A stretch of 64,000 bases of DNA from assembly GCA_963700375.1 (NCBI GenBank), contig CAVOXF010000006.1:1-64000 (forward strand). Direction: 5' to 3'. A program made the translations under genes and the position numbers. Each line of letters opens with the position of its first letter. Within the stretch, counting starts at the first letter, position 1. Of the stretch, positions 34,140 to 42,589 are shown piece after piece. The notes under the pieces were generated by a model that was not told where the DNA came from, did no database searches, and was given only the letters and a program-made list of their open reading frames with translations. Source of the stretch: JAHEEL01 sp963700375. Lineage in GTDB: Bacteria > Actinomycetota > Acidimicrobiia > Spongiisociales > UBA5794.

Positions 34140-35309
34140 ATGGAGTTCGTATCCAACGAGCAGCGCCGGGGACGCCTCGGTATTCGTCACCACCTTGCGC
34201 ACCCTGCGAAAGATCTCGACGACGCGGTAGGCGGCGTGATCGGTCTGCACGCGAGCGACCCGGTGACCGTCTACTTGAGCGCCCGGGCCAGGGTCAACGA
34301 CTTCTCGAGCCCGGACCTGGAGCGAGCCCTCTACGACGACCGATCGCTGATTCGACTATGGGGCATGCGTAGAACGCTGTTCGTGACGACGCCCACCCTC
34401 GCTGCGGTCATGCGTTCCGCCTCCCCCGATGCGTTCGGCCGGGCCGAGCGCAGCCGTTTCGAACGGATGTTGACAAACCAGGGCAAGGCAACCGATGCCG
34501 CTGCATGGATCGAGGACATCACAGCCAAGGTGCTCGCCGAACTCGCCGTCCGCGGCGAAGCAACCGCCAACGAACTTCGCCAAGCGATACCCGAGTTGGG
34601 CGAGACGCTGACGTTCGGGGAAGGGAAGACCTGGGGCGGGACCGTCGGCGTGTCGACTCGCGTCCTGTTCCTCTTGGCCGCCGAGGGCCGGATCGTGCGC
34701 GGCCGCCCGCTCGGCACGTGGATCTCGAGCCAGTACCGCTGGATCTTGACCGAGGCATGGCTCGGAACGCCACTCGCCGATCTGGACCCGGTGGAAGCTC
34801 GGATCGAACTGGCTCGCGAATGGCTCAGCCGCTTCGGTCCGGGCACCACAAGCGACATCAAGTGGTGGACCGGGTGGACCGTGCGTGACACGCGAGCCGC
34901 TCTCGCCGGCATCGACGCCGTCGAGGTGGAACTGGCCGATGGGCCGGGATGGCTCCTACCGAACGACCTGGACCCGGTCGAGACTCCCGAGGACTGGGTT
35001 GCCCTCCTCCCCAGCCTGGATTCAACCGTGATGGGATGGAAGGAGCGGGACTGGTACCTCGGCGACCACTACTCGGCGCTCTTCGACCGCAACGGCAACG
35101 CCGGCCCGACCGTGTGGTGGAACGGGCTGATCGTCGGCGGCTGGAGCCAACGGGACGACGGAGAGATTGCGACACGGCTCCTTCGCGATGTTCCGACAAC
35201 CGCGACCGAAGCGATTGCGACGGAGGCAGCCCGCCTGCGCGAGTGGTTTGGACCGATCCGGGTCACCCCGCGGTTTCGCGCACCACTCGAGCGAGAACTC
35301 AGCTCATGA
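34140..35309 (+). CDS. Winged-helix DNA-binding (HTH_42, AlkZ-like) protein
   Basis: This 389-residue protein is of the HTH_42 family that includes the DNA glycosylases AlkZ and YcaQ/AlkX, which unhook interstrand crosslinks and bulky adducts. Family blocks are GGVIGLHASDPVTVYLSARARV, SLIRLWGMRRTLFVTTP, GTWISSQYRW, WWTGWTVRDTRAAL, LLPSLDSTVMGWKERDWYL and WWNGLIVGGWSQR. At the position of the QxQ/QxD catalytic motif the sequence is HAS (residues 37-39), so glycosylase activity is uncertain. The ATG at 34140 fits the family N-terminus; an in-frame GTG at 34089 also exists. The LexA boxes upstream make DNA-damage induction likely. Confidence 0.8.
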   Translation: MEFVSNEQRRGRLGIRHHLAHPAKDLDDAVGGVIGLHASDPVTVYLSARARVNDFSSPDLERALYDDRSLIRLWGMRRTLFVTTPTLAAVMRSASPDAFGRAERSRFERMLTNQGKATDAAAWIEDITAKVLAELAVRGEATANELRQAIPELGETLTFGEGKTWGGTVGVSTRVLFLLAAEGRIVRGRPLGTWISSQYRWILTEAWLGTPLADLDPVEARIELAREWLSRFGPGTTSDIKWWTGWTVRDTRAALAGIDAVEVELADGPGWLLPNDLDPVETPEDWVALLPSLDSTVMGWKERDWYLGDHYSALFDRNGNAGPTVWWNGLIVGGWSQRDDGEIATRLLRDVPTTATEAIATEAARLREWFGPIRVTPRFRAPLERELSS

Positions 35310-35435
35310 CCGGAATCCCGGTCGCGGTCAGCCACATTCCACGATATGACTGCAGACGGGCGGAACCACAGAGATTGCCGGCCCCGTGCCGGTGGACAAA
35401 CATGCGGGTACGTGCCGGGATGAGCGGTTCATCGC

Positions 35436-36491
35436 TCACGCGGTGCGCTGTGCCGGTCGCACGGTCATGGTGGTCGATTCGGCGTACGTGTCTCCTGGGT
35501 TGAGGCGGGTTGACGCGAAGTGCGGGATGTTCGGCGCGTCGGGAAAGTGCTGCGTCTCGAGACACAGGGCGGAATGCCGCCCGTAGGTCTGGCCGTCGCG
35601 GCCGGTGCGGCTGCGGATGCCGTTCCCTGAGTAGAACTGGACGCCGGGCTGCGTAGTTGCGATCTCCAGTATCCGTCCGTCTGCGGTCACGCGTGCGCAC
35701 GGCCGGAATGTCCCGGGGGCGCCGTCAATCACGTAGCAGTGGTCGTAGCCTCCGCCGAGGGCAAGCTGCTCGTCGGGCTCGCTGATGCGATCGCCGATTC
35801 GTTGCGCCCGACGGAAATCGAACGGGGTGTTGTCGACACCTCGTATGGTTCCGGTGGGGAGGGTGCCGTCGCCGATTTCGAGGATTGACGCCGAGTCGAT
35901 CTGTGCGATGTGGTCAAGAATGTCGCCCTTCCCGGCAAGATTCCAGTACACGTGGTTGGTGAGGTTCACAACGGTGGGTGCGTCGGTGTGCGCGGTGAAG
36001 TCCATTTGCAGGGTGCCGGCGTCGTTGAGCGTGTAGGTGACGGTGACGGTCAACGTGCCCGGGTAGCCTTCGTCGCCGTCGGGTGACACGTGGCAAAGGG
36101 TCACTCCGACATCGCTTCTGTTCGCCTGGGTTTCTGCAACCCAGACGGCCTTGTCGAAACCGATGACGCCCCCGTGGAGCTGGTTGTCGCCCTGGTTGGG
36201 CGTCACCTGGACGAGGCGTCCGTCGAGCGGGAAGCGTCCGTCGCGGATCCGGTTCGCATATCGGCCGACGACGGCTCCGAAGTACTGAGGGTCCGTACAC
36301 CAGCCGTCGAGATTGTCGAAGCCGATGACGACGTCCGCGATGTCTCCGTTGGCGTTGGGCGTCTTCCACGACGCGATAGTGCCGCCGTACGTCAGGATGC
36401 CGATTTCGGTGTCGCCGTTTGCGAGGTCGATCCGGTCGACGTTTCGCCCGTCTGGCAGGGTGCCGAACGGGTGTGTGGTGATGGAGAGCAT
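35436..36491 (-). CDS. galM: Aldose 1-epimerase
   Basis: GalM (mutarotase) interconverts alpha and beta anomers of galactose or glucose. The 351-residue protein has GTIASWKTPN, GRYANRIRDGRF, NQLHGG, VNLTNHVYWNLAG with a catalytic His region, GGGYDHCYV, and LCLETQHFPDAPN with the catalytic Glu. GAGGAAG precedes the ATG at 36491. A short hairpin (TGAGCG/CGCTCA) coincides with the stop codon. It stands alone without other galactose genes. Confidence 0.94.
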   Translation of the reverse strand: MLSITTHPFGTLPDGRNVDRIDLANGDTEIGILTYGGTIASWKTPNANGDIADVVIGFDNLDGWCTDPQYFGAVVGRYANRIRDGRFPLDGRLVQVTPNQGDNQLHGGVIGFDKAVWVAETQANRSDVGVTLCHVSPDGDEGYPGTLTVTVTYTLNDAGTLQMDFTAHTDAPTVVNLTNHVYWNLAGKGDILDHIAQIDSASILEIGDGTLPTGTIRGVDNTPFDFRRAQRIGDRISEPDEQLALGGGYDHCYVIDGAPGTFRPCARVTADGRILEIATTQPGVQFYSGNGIRSRTGRDGQTYGRHSALCLETQHFPDAPNIPHFASTRLNPGDTYAESTTMTVRPAQRTA

Positions 36492-36635
36492 CGTGGCTTC
36501 CTCGTTGTGGTGTGTGGGTTGCGTTTCGGGCTTCGGCGGTGCCGGCGCGGATAGTGGAGTGTATGCGGCGCCGCGCCGGACACGGTGTGCCGCACTCAGG
36601 GATTGCCATTCTCTCCGCCCAAGCGGCCCGATGAA

Positions 36636-37058
36636 ATGCCCAGTGGGCTCACGATCGGTTCCGTCCTTGTTGGGTTCGCCTGGGTTTGGAACGAAGGCCA
36701 CGATAGTGCCACCTTCAACGTCTTCGAGACTGATGACGGACTGCAGCAACTGTCCATCGGTAGGCGGATCTCACCTCCGACCGGAGACGAGGCAGGCGAG
36801 ACCGTGACTCGCAGCGGTCGTGTCTTCGCCGTGTACGACGAACGCGCCGACACGCGTGTGACTGAGGATGTCGGAAACGACACGCGAGTGGGCGTCCTGA
36901 GTGACTCACTGGAGTTGGACACTCTGTTGCAGATCGCTGAGAGCATCACCGAGGAGCCAGACACCGGTGAGCGCGTACACCCACACGTGCAAGCGGCCGT
37001 TGAAGTACATGGGCACAGTGTGCCGCCCGCGAATGCGGGCTATTTCCGAATCCACTGA
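36636..37058 (+). CDS. Possible protein of unknown function upstream of lexA
   Basis: This 140-residue open frame has acceptable composition (VFETDDGLQQLSIGRRISPP..., VFAVYDERADTRV). It contains a segment, VGVLSDSLELDTLLQIAESI, that resembles the C-terminal helix of anti-sigma or DUF4367-type extracytoplasmic domains. It has no signal peptide and no good ribosome binding site, so it may be a remnant of a longer gene. It ends 8 bp before the LexA box of lexA. Confidence 0.35.
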   Translation: MPSGLTIGSVLVGFAWVWNEGHDSATFNVFETDDGLQQLSIGRRISPPTGDEAGETVTRSGRVFAVYDERADTRVTEDVGNDTRVGVLSDSLELDTLLQIAESITEEPDTGERVHPHVQAAVEVHGHSVPPANAGYFRIH

Positions 37059-37066
37059 AAGCGACA

Positions 37067-37082
37067 TCGAACATATGTTTGG
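37067..37082. promoter_or_regulatory. LexA box upstream of lexA
   Basis: TCGAACATATGTTTGG is a good match to the actinobacterial SOS box, 53 bp before the lexA start. It indicates autoregulation. Confidence 0.88.
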
Positions 37083-37134
37083 TCGCGATCGCGAAATCCA
37101 CTACTGTTCGCGGCACGCGACTGAGGGGCACACC

Positions 37135-37770
37135 GTGGACGGCAGGCAAGATCTCACCGACCGGCAGCGTCAGATTCTCGATCTGATCGGCGCCACCGTG
37201 CGTGACCGTGGCTACCCGCCGTCCGTTCGAGAGATCGGCGACGCCGTTGGCCTGTCCTCCCCCTCCACCGTCCACAGTCACCTTTCGGCGCTCGAACGCT
37301 CCGGCTACCTCCGGCGGGACCCCACAAAGCCACGGGCGATCGAAGTCATCGACGATGGCGTCCCCGAGTCAACTCTTCACCGCGCGCCGGTTCGAGACGT
37401 TCCCCTCGTCGGAAGGATCGCGGCAGGTTCACCGATCCTCGCCGAGGAAGATATCCAGGAGATCTACCCCCTCCCAACCGAACTCGTTGGCAATGACCCC
37501 GTATTCATGCTCGACGTGCGCGGCGACTCGATGATCAACGCCGGCATCTTCGACGGCGACTATGTGGTAGTGCGACGCCAGCCAACCGCGAACAACGGTC
37601 AACTCGTCGCCGCCCTCGTCGGTGACGAGGAAGCGACGGTCAAGCGACTGCGGCGCAAGGACGGTCGTGTGATCCTTGAAGCCGAGAATCCGGCCTACGC
37701 CCCGATGGTGTTCACGGAGGGCGTCGAGATCCTCGGGATTGTCGTCGCCGTGCTGCGACGAGTGGAGTAG
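37135..37770 (+). CDS. lexA: SOS repressor LexA
   Basis: LexA represses DNA-damage genes and cleaves itself when stimulated by RecA filaments. The 211-residue protein has an N-terminal winged helix (LTDRQRQILDLIGATV, YPPSVREIGDAVGLSSPSTVHSHL). The cleavage site is Ala97-Gly98 in GRIAAGSP, with catalytic Ser132 (RGDSM) and Lys170 (EATVKRL). The GTG at 37135 with GAGGGG upstream is preferred. It converges with dapF with almost no gap. Regulated genes visible in this window are recA and the LysM/HTH_42 pair. Confidence 0.97.
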   Translation: MDGRQDLTDRQRQILDLIGATVRDRGYPPSVREIGDAVGLSSPSTVHSHLSALERSGYLRRDPTKPRAIEVIDDGVPESTLHRAPVRDVPLVGRIAAGSPILAEEDIQEIYPLPTELVGNDPVFMLDVRGDSMINAGIFDGDYVVVRRQPTANNGQLVAALVGDEEATVKRLRRKDGRVILEAENPAYAPMVFTEGVEILGIVVAVLRRVE

Positions 37771-37771
37771 G

Positions 37772-38530
37772 TCAGTCCACCGAACCACTGAACACGATCG
37801 TCGCCGGACCGGTCATCCAGGCTCCGACGTCGTCGAACTCGATCAGCAACTCCCCGCCCGGGAGCGCAACCGTCACCGCGTCGCCCAACTCATCGACCGC
37901 TCGGGCGGCATAGGCGGCCGCCGTAGCACCGGTCCCGGACGCCCTCGTCTCCCCCACACCCCGCTCCCACACCCGGACCTTGATCCGGTTGCCTTCGCCT
38001 CGCTGGACGAATTCCACATTTGAACCCTCCGGGAAGATGGGATCCAGCTCGATCTTCGAGCCAATCTTCGCCACGTCGGCCTCGTCAACGTCGTCGACGA
38101 ACAATACGGCATGCGGATTGCCGACACCGATCGGACGCACCCGATGTCCGGCAACGGTGAGCTCCTCGGTACGAAAGGCATGCGGTTCGCCAACGAATGC
38201 CCGGACGATGCCCCCCGGCAGAACCGTTGCGGGATGCTCGCCAACTGCCGAATGCACGGTCAAGGTCGGTCCGGGAACGAGGCCCAGGTCAACGGCAACG
38301 AGGGCGACGCAGCGCAACCCGTTGCCGCACATCTCGGCCGATCCGCCGTCGGCGTTCCAGTAGCGCATCGCCACCGAGGCCGCGTCGACGGGAGTCACCT
38401 CCAGCACGCCGTCGGCTCCGATGCCGGTCTTCCGCTCGCACCAGGCAGCGATCCGATCCGGTGCCGCGCGGAGTGGTTCGGGCACGATGATGAAGTCGTT
38501 TCCGAGTCCTTCCGCCTTCACGAAATCCAT
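37772..38530 (-). CDS. dapF: Diaminopimelate epimerase (second catalytic Cys replaced by Ser)
   Basis: DapF converts LL- to meso-diaminopimelate for lysine and peptidoglycan synthesis, using two Cys as acid and base. The 252-residue protein keeps the first one in EMCGNGLRC (Cys68). The second motif, normally ACGTGA, reads ASGTGA with Ser198 encoded by TCC. All other motifs are normal: GLGNDFI, FVGEPHAF, GNPHAVLFVDD, EGSNVEFV and GVGETRA. It overlaps the end of miaA by 13 nt, in the miaB-miaA-dapF run. Either a Ser/Cys enzyme or reduced activity is possible. Confidence 0.93.
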   Translation of the reverse strand: MDFVKAEGLGNDFIIVPEPLRAAPDRIAAWCERKTGIGADGVLEVTPVDAASVAMRYWNADGGSAEMCGNGLRCVALVAVDLGLVPGPTLTVHSAVGEHPATVLPGGIVRAFVGEPHAFRTEELTVAGHRVRPIGVGNPHAVLFVDDVDEADVAKIGSKIELDPIFPEGSNVEFVQRGEGNRIKVRVWERGVGETRASGTGATAAAYAARAVDELGDAVTVALPGGELLIEFDDVGAWMTGPATIVFSGSVD

Positions 38531-39438
38531 GGCGCATCCCCTGCAAGCGATTCCAGTGCCGCTTCGAGCATCTGTTCGGGTTCATGGTGCCACGGAATCC
38601 ACCGAATGCGTGGATCGCGCCGGAAATAGGTGCGCTGACGTTTGGCAAGCGACGCTGTGGACCGGATCGCCTCCACCCGGGCCGACGCGAGACTTCGTCC
38701 GCGTTCGACCACGTCGAGCAACTGCCGGTAGCCCACCGCCTGACGTGCCGTTCGGCCGAGCCGTGGTGCGAGCGCGGCGACCTCATCGACGAAGCCTGCT
38801 GCGAGCATTCTGTCGAACCGTGCCTCGATGCGCTCGCCGATCAGATCGCCGGGGTCGACACCCACCGCCGTGAACGCGTTGACCGGCGCGTAGGCCCGAA
38901 CCTGCACGGCCTGGCTGGAGGCGGCGCGTTGGGTCGGCGTTGCCCCCGTGAGGCGCAGAATCTCCACGCCACGCAGTACCCGGCGCGGGTTGGCGAGATC
39001 GACGACCGACCCCGCATTCGGATCCGCGGCAAGCAACTCCGACCTCAACACCTCGATGTCGGCGTGCTCGAGTTCGATCCGCATGTCGTCGTCGGTCGGG
39101 GGGAACTCGAGTGGATCGACCAGGGACCGGAAATGCAGCCCGGATCCGCCGGCAAGCACCACATTGCGACCGCCTTCGATAGCTCCATCAAGGATGGCTC
39201 TTCCGGCTGCCTGGAACTCCGCGGCGGTGTATTCATCGCACGGGTCGGCGACGTCAACCAGGTGATAGGCGTACCGGAGCAGTGTTGCGGAGTCGGGCTT
39301 CGCTGTTCCGATGTCCATCCCGCGGAACACCTGCATCGAATCAACCGACAGGATCTCGGCATCGAGCCGTTCTGCGACGGCCTCCGCGAGATCGGACTTC
39401 CCGGCCGCGGTGGGCCCGAGGACGGCGTAGATACTCAG
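38518..39438 (-). CDS. miaA: tRNA dimethylallyltransferase
   Basis: MiaA adds the dimethylallyl group to A37 of tRNAs reading UNN codons, the substrate for MiaB. The P-loop GPTAAGKSDLAEAV lies near the N-terminus, followed by SVDSMQVFRGMDIGTAKP, LAGGSGLHFRSLVDP, VGYRQLL and TASLAKRQRTYFRRDPRIRW. No ATG, GTG or TTG precedes the P-loop after the preceding stop. The best start is CTG at 39438, which overlaps the miaB TGA as CTGA, giving 306 residues. Starting at the ATG at 39336 would delete the P-loop. Translation is probably coupled to miaB. Confidence 0.92.
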   Translation of the reverse strand: MSIYAVLGPTAAGKSDLAEAVAERLDAEILSVDSMQVFRGMDIGTAKPDSATLLRYAYHLVDVADPCDEYTAAEFQAAGRAILDGAIEGGRNVVLAGGSGLHFRSLVDPLEFPPTDDDMRIELEHADIEVLRSELLAADPNAGSVVDLANPRRVLRGVEILRLTGATPTQRAASSQAVQVRAYAPVNAFTAVGVDPGDLIGERIEARFDRMLAAGFVDEVAALAPRLGRTARQAVGYRQLLDVVERGRSLASARVEAIRSTASLAKRQRTYFRRDPRIRWIPWHHEPEQMLEAALESLAGDAPWIS

Positions 39439-40820
39439 GCAGGGACCCCCTCGAGATAGTGCGGTGCCGCCCGGGTGATACGAACGTCCATGAACCGGCC
39501 GGGTTCAAACGAGCCGGTCACGTGCACGATTCGGTTCCCCTCCGATCGTGTGGTCGCAACCCTGGTGTCGCGCCGTGAAGGACCTTCGGTCAGAACCGAC
39601 TCAATCATGCCGACCCTGGTCTGATTCCGGTCGAACGTGATGGCATTCTGTAGCTCGACCAGCCGATCGAACCGTTCCTGGACCACGTCCGGGTCGACCT
39701 GGTCCGTCATGTCCGCTGCCGGTGTCCCGGGACGGGGCGAGTATTGGAACATGAAGGCACTGTCGAAGCGGGCGGTCCGCACAACGTCGAGCGTGCGCTC
39801 GAAATCGGCCTCGGTTTCACTTGGAAAGCCGACGATGACGTCGGTGGAAACGCTGAGGTCAGGCACGAGACGCCGTGCCATCGCAAGCTTCTCGAGAAAG
39901 CGCTCACCCGTGTAGCCGCGGTGCATCGCTGCCAGCACGGTGTCGCTCCCCGATTGGAGTGGCAGGTGGAGTTGGGCGGCAACGGTCGGCGTTTCGGCCA
40001 TCGCGTACGCAACGTCCTCGCGGAAGTCCTTCGGATGAGGGCTCGTGTAGCGGATACGCCCGATGCCCTCGATCTCGCCCGACCGCCGCAACAGATCCGC
40101 GAAGAGCGGCTGATGACCGTTCAGGTCGAGGTCGCGGCCGTACGAGTTGACGTTCTGACCGAGCAGCGTGATCTCCACCACACCATCGTCCGCCAGCCGC
40201 TGAATCTCCCGGATCACATCGCCGGGACGCCGGCTGATCTCGGCACCGCGCACGATTGGGACGATGCAGAACGTGCAACTGTTGTTGCATCCGGTGGTGA
40301 TAGTGACCCATGCCGAATGATCGGATTCGCGCCGTGTCGGCATCAGCGACGAACCTGCCTCTGGGTCGCTGGTCTCGTCCCAGATCTCCGTGACCGGACC
40401 CCACTCTTCCGCCTGGTCGAGAAGATCAAGAACCCGGTGCGTGTTGTGGGTACCGAACACGACATCGACCCATGACGCGCGCTCCCGCACGATCTCTTTG
40501 TCCTTCTGCGCGGTGCACCCGCCGACCACGATCCGGAGATTGGCGTTGCGTGCCTTCTCCGCCTTCAGTGACCCGAGGTAGCCGTAGAGGCGCTGGTCGG
40601 CGTTCTCGCGGATCGTGCAGGTGTTGATCACGACGACGTCGGCATCGCTTGCGTCGTCCGCGCGACGCATGCCGTCCTCTTCGAGCAGGCCGGCGATCTT
40701 CTCCGAATCGTGCTCGTTCATCTGGCACCCGAACGTTCGGATGAAGTAGGCCTCGCCGGAGCGCCGCGGGACGCGCGGCTCGCGAACGGCTGGCATTCCG
40801 AGGGTGGTGATCTCACTCAT
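39435..40820 (-). CDS. miaB: tRNA-2-methylthio-N6-dimethylallyladenosine synthase
   Basis: MiaB is a radical SAM methylthiotransferase that completes ms2i6A37. The 461-residue protein has the UPF0004 domain with the second cluster's Cys residues (RTFGCQMNEHDSE, INTCTIRENADQRL, VVGGCTAQ) and the radical SAM motif TGCNNSCTFCIVP. It also has GQNVNSYG, QSGSDTVLAAMHRGYT and a C-terminal TRAM domain from about residue 380. It is the first gene of the miaB-miaA-dapF group, 19 bp downstream of rny on the same strand. Confidence 0.96.
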   Translation of the reverse strand: MSEITTLGMPAVREPRVPRRSGEAYFIRTFGCQMNEHDSEKIAGLLEEDGMRRADDASDADVVVINTCTIRENADQRLYGYLGSLKAEKARNANLRIVVGGCTAQKDKEIVRERASWVDVVFGTHNTHRVLDLLDQAEEWGPVTEIWDETSDPEAGSSLMPTRRESDHSAWVTITTGCNNSCTFCIVPIVRGAEISRRPGDVIREIQRLADDGVVEITLLGQNVNSYGRDLDLNGHQPLFADLLRRSGEIEGIGRIRYTSPHPKDFREDVAYAMAETPTVAAQLHLPLQSGSDTVLAAMHRGYTGERFLEKLAMARRLVPDLSVSTDVIVGFPSETEADFERTLDVVRTARFDSAFMFQYSPRPGTPAADMTDQVDPDVVQERFDRLVELQNAITFDRNQTRVGMIESVLTEGPSRRDTRVATTRSEGNRIVHVTGSFEPGRFMDVRITRAAPHYLEGVPA

Positions 40821-40839
40821 TGCGGATCTGGTCCGGGGA

Positions 40840-42366
40840 TCAACGCGCGAAGTCGCGAGCTCGGAACTCGCGAATGACCGTCACCTCGATCTGACCTGGA
40901 TACTGGAGGTCCTCCTGAAGCTTCCTGGCGATCCTGCGGGCCAGATCGCTGGCCTGCAGGTCGTCCACGCTCTCGGGATCCACAATGACCCGGATCTCGC
41001 GGCCGGCTTGGAGCGCGAACACGTTGGCTACACCGGAAAACGCCCCGGCAATCTCCTCCAGCTTCTCGAGACGCCGCACGTAGGACTCCAGCGCCTCACG
41101 CCGAGCTCCGGGGCGGGCAGCAGACACGGCATCGGCAGCCTGAACCAGGACCGCGGTGAGCGTCCGCGGCTCCACCTCGTTGTGGTGCGACTCGATGGCG
41201 TGCACGATGGCCGGATCCTCGCCGAACCGTCGGGCGATCTCCGCCCCGATAAGGGCATGTGATCCGCCGACTTCGTGCGAGACGGCCTTGCCGATGTCAT
41301 GCAGGAACGCCGCGCGCTTCACCTCTTTCTCATCCACACCGAGTTCTGCCGCGAGCATGCCTCCGATGTGCGCAGCCTCGACCAGGTGGTTCAGCACGTT
41401 CTGGCCGTAGCTCGTCCGGTACTGCAGCCGACCCAGCAGGGTGATGAGCTCTGGATGCATCTTTGTGAGCCCCACTTCGAGAAGCGCCCACTCACCCGCA
41501 TCGCGTACCGACTGCTCGACCTCTTCCTTCGACTTCTCGTAGGCCTCCTCGATCGAAGACGGATGAATCCGGCCCCCTTCGACCAGCTTCTCGAGCGCCC
41601 TGCGGGCGACTTCACGCCTCACCGGATCGAACGTCGACACGGAGACGGACTCGGGCGTGTCATCGACGATCAGGTTCACACCGGTGATCGCCTCGAACGT
41701 GCGGATGTTGCGCCCGTCGCGTCCGATGATCCGACCCTTCATGTCGTCCGAGGGCAGCGGAACGACCGAAACGGTCGTCTCAGAAACCACATCGGCCGCC
41801 AGCCGCTGGACAACGGTGCCCAGGATACGGCGTGCACGCCGTTCGGATTCTTCCCTGGCACGCACTTCGAGGTCCCGAATGAGCACCATCGCATCGCGAC
41901 GAGCCTCAGTCTCGACCTTCTCGAGGAGTTCGGCCTTTGCGGCCTTCGAGTCAAAGCCCGCGATCCGTTCGAGAGCCGAACGTGCCTCTTCCTTGGCGAT
42001 CTCAGACTCGGCGACCGCGGTCTCCGCCGCCCGCTCCCGTGCGATCACCAACTCCTCGCGCTGGGCAAGGTTCCCCGCCCGTTGCTCCAGTGTCGCCTCG
42101 CGTTGGGTCAGCCGGGACTCCTGCGAGCCCATCTCCACCCTGCGATGCTCGAGGGTTGCGTCTTCCCGATCTCGATACGTCTCGGCCTTCGAGCGAGCTT
42201 CCTCCTCAGCACGAGCCAGGATTCGCTGCGCCTCGAGTCGAGCCTCCGCGAGCGTCTCATCGGGCGTTGCCTCACGGCCTCCCCGACGGGAAAGCACGTA
42301 GCCCGCAACGAATGCGAGACCGACAACGACGATTACGAGGGCCGCTACGAGCCACTGCATCATCAT
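40840..42366 (-). CDS. rny: Ribonuclease Y
   Basis: RNase Y is a membrane-anchored endoribonuclease that initiates mRNA decay. The protein has 508 residues if the first of three consecutive ATG codons (42366) is used; GGGGAC lies just upstream, fitting the second ATG slightly better. An N-terminal membrane helix (WLVAALVIVVVGLAFVAGYVL) is followed by a long coiled coil to about residue 195. A KH domain (MKGRIIGRDGRNIRTFEAITGVNLIVDDTP) and an HD domain (AAFLHDIGKAVSH, ESHHNEVEP) complete it. RNase Y is not universal in Actinobacteria, so its presence here is informative about lineage. Confidence 0.96.
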   Translation of the reverse strand: MMMQWLVAALVIVVVGLAFVAGYVLSRRGGREATPDETLAEARLEAQRILARAEEEARSKAETYRDREDATLEHRRVEMGSQESRLTQREATLEQRAGNLAQREELVIARERAAETAVAESEIAKEEARSALERIAGFDSKAAKAELLEKVETEARRDAMVLIRDLEVRAREESERRARRILGTVVQRLAADVVSETTVSVVPLPSDDMKGRIIGRDGRNIRTFEAITGVNLIVDDTPESVSVSTFDPVRREVARRALEKLVEGGRIHPSSIEEAYEKSKEEVEQSVRDAGEWALLEVGLTKMHPELITLLGRLQYRTSYGQNVLNHLVEAAHIGGMLAAELGVDEKEVKRAAFLHDIGKAVSHEVGGSHALIGAEIARRFGEDPAIVHAIESHHNEVEPRTLTAVLVQAADAVSAARPGARREALESYVRRLEKLEEIAGAFSGVANVFALQAGREIRVIVDPESVDDLQASDLARRIARKLQEDLQYPGQIEVTVIREFRARDFAR

Positions 42367-42589
42367 GTCCCCGTTCCGTGGTCGAGAACGCAGCGTGCCG
42401 AGCCCGTGAGCTCGGCACACACCGGTGGCAGCGTCGCAAGGACGGGGCCTTAGCCCCGATCGGGTTCTCGGTTCGCTGTTCTCCGTGTCGACATCTGCGT
42501 TCTTGACCGCTTTGTTATCAGTGTTTGGTGTGTGTCATCTCTGATGCTACTGCACTCCGGCTCCGCGCGGAACGCGAAGATCGCGACGA

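Noticed and set aside
38568..38585. LexA-box-like GAGCATCTGTTCGG
   Set aside because: It lies inside the miaA coding region and lacks the CGAAC half-site.
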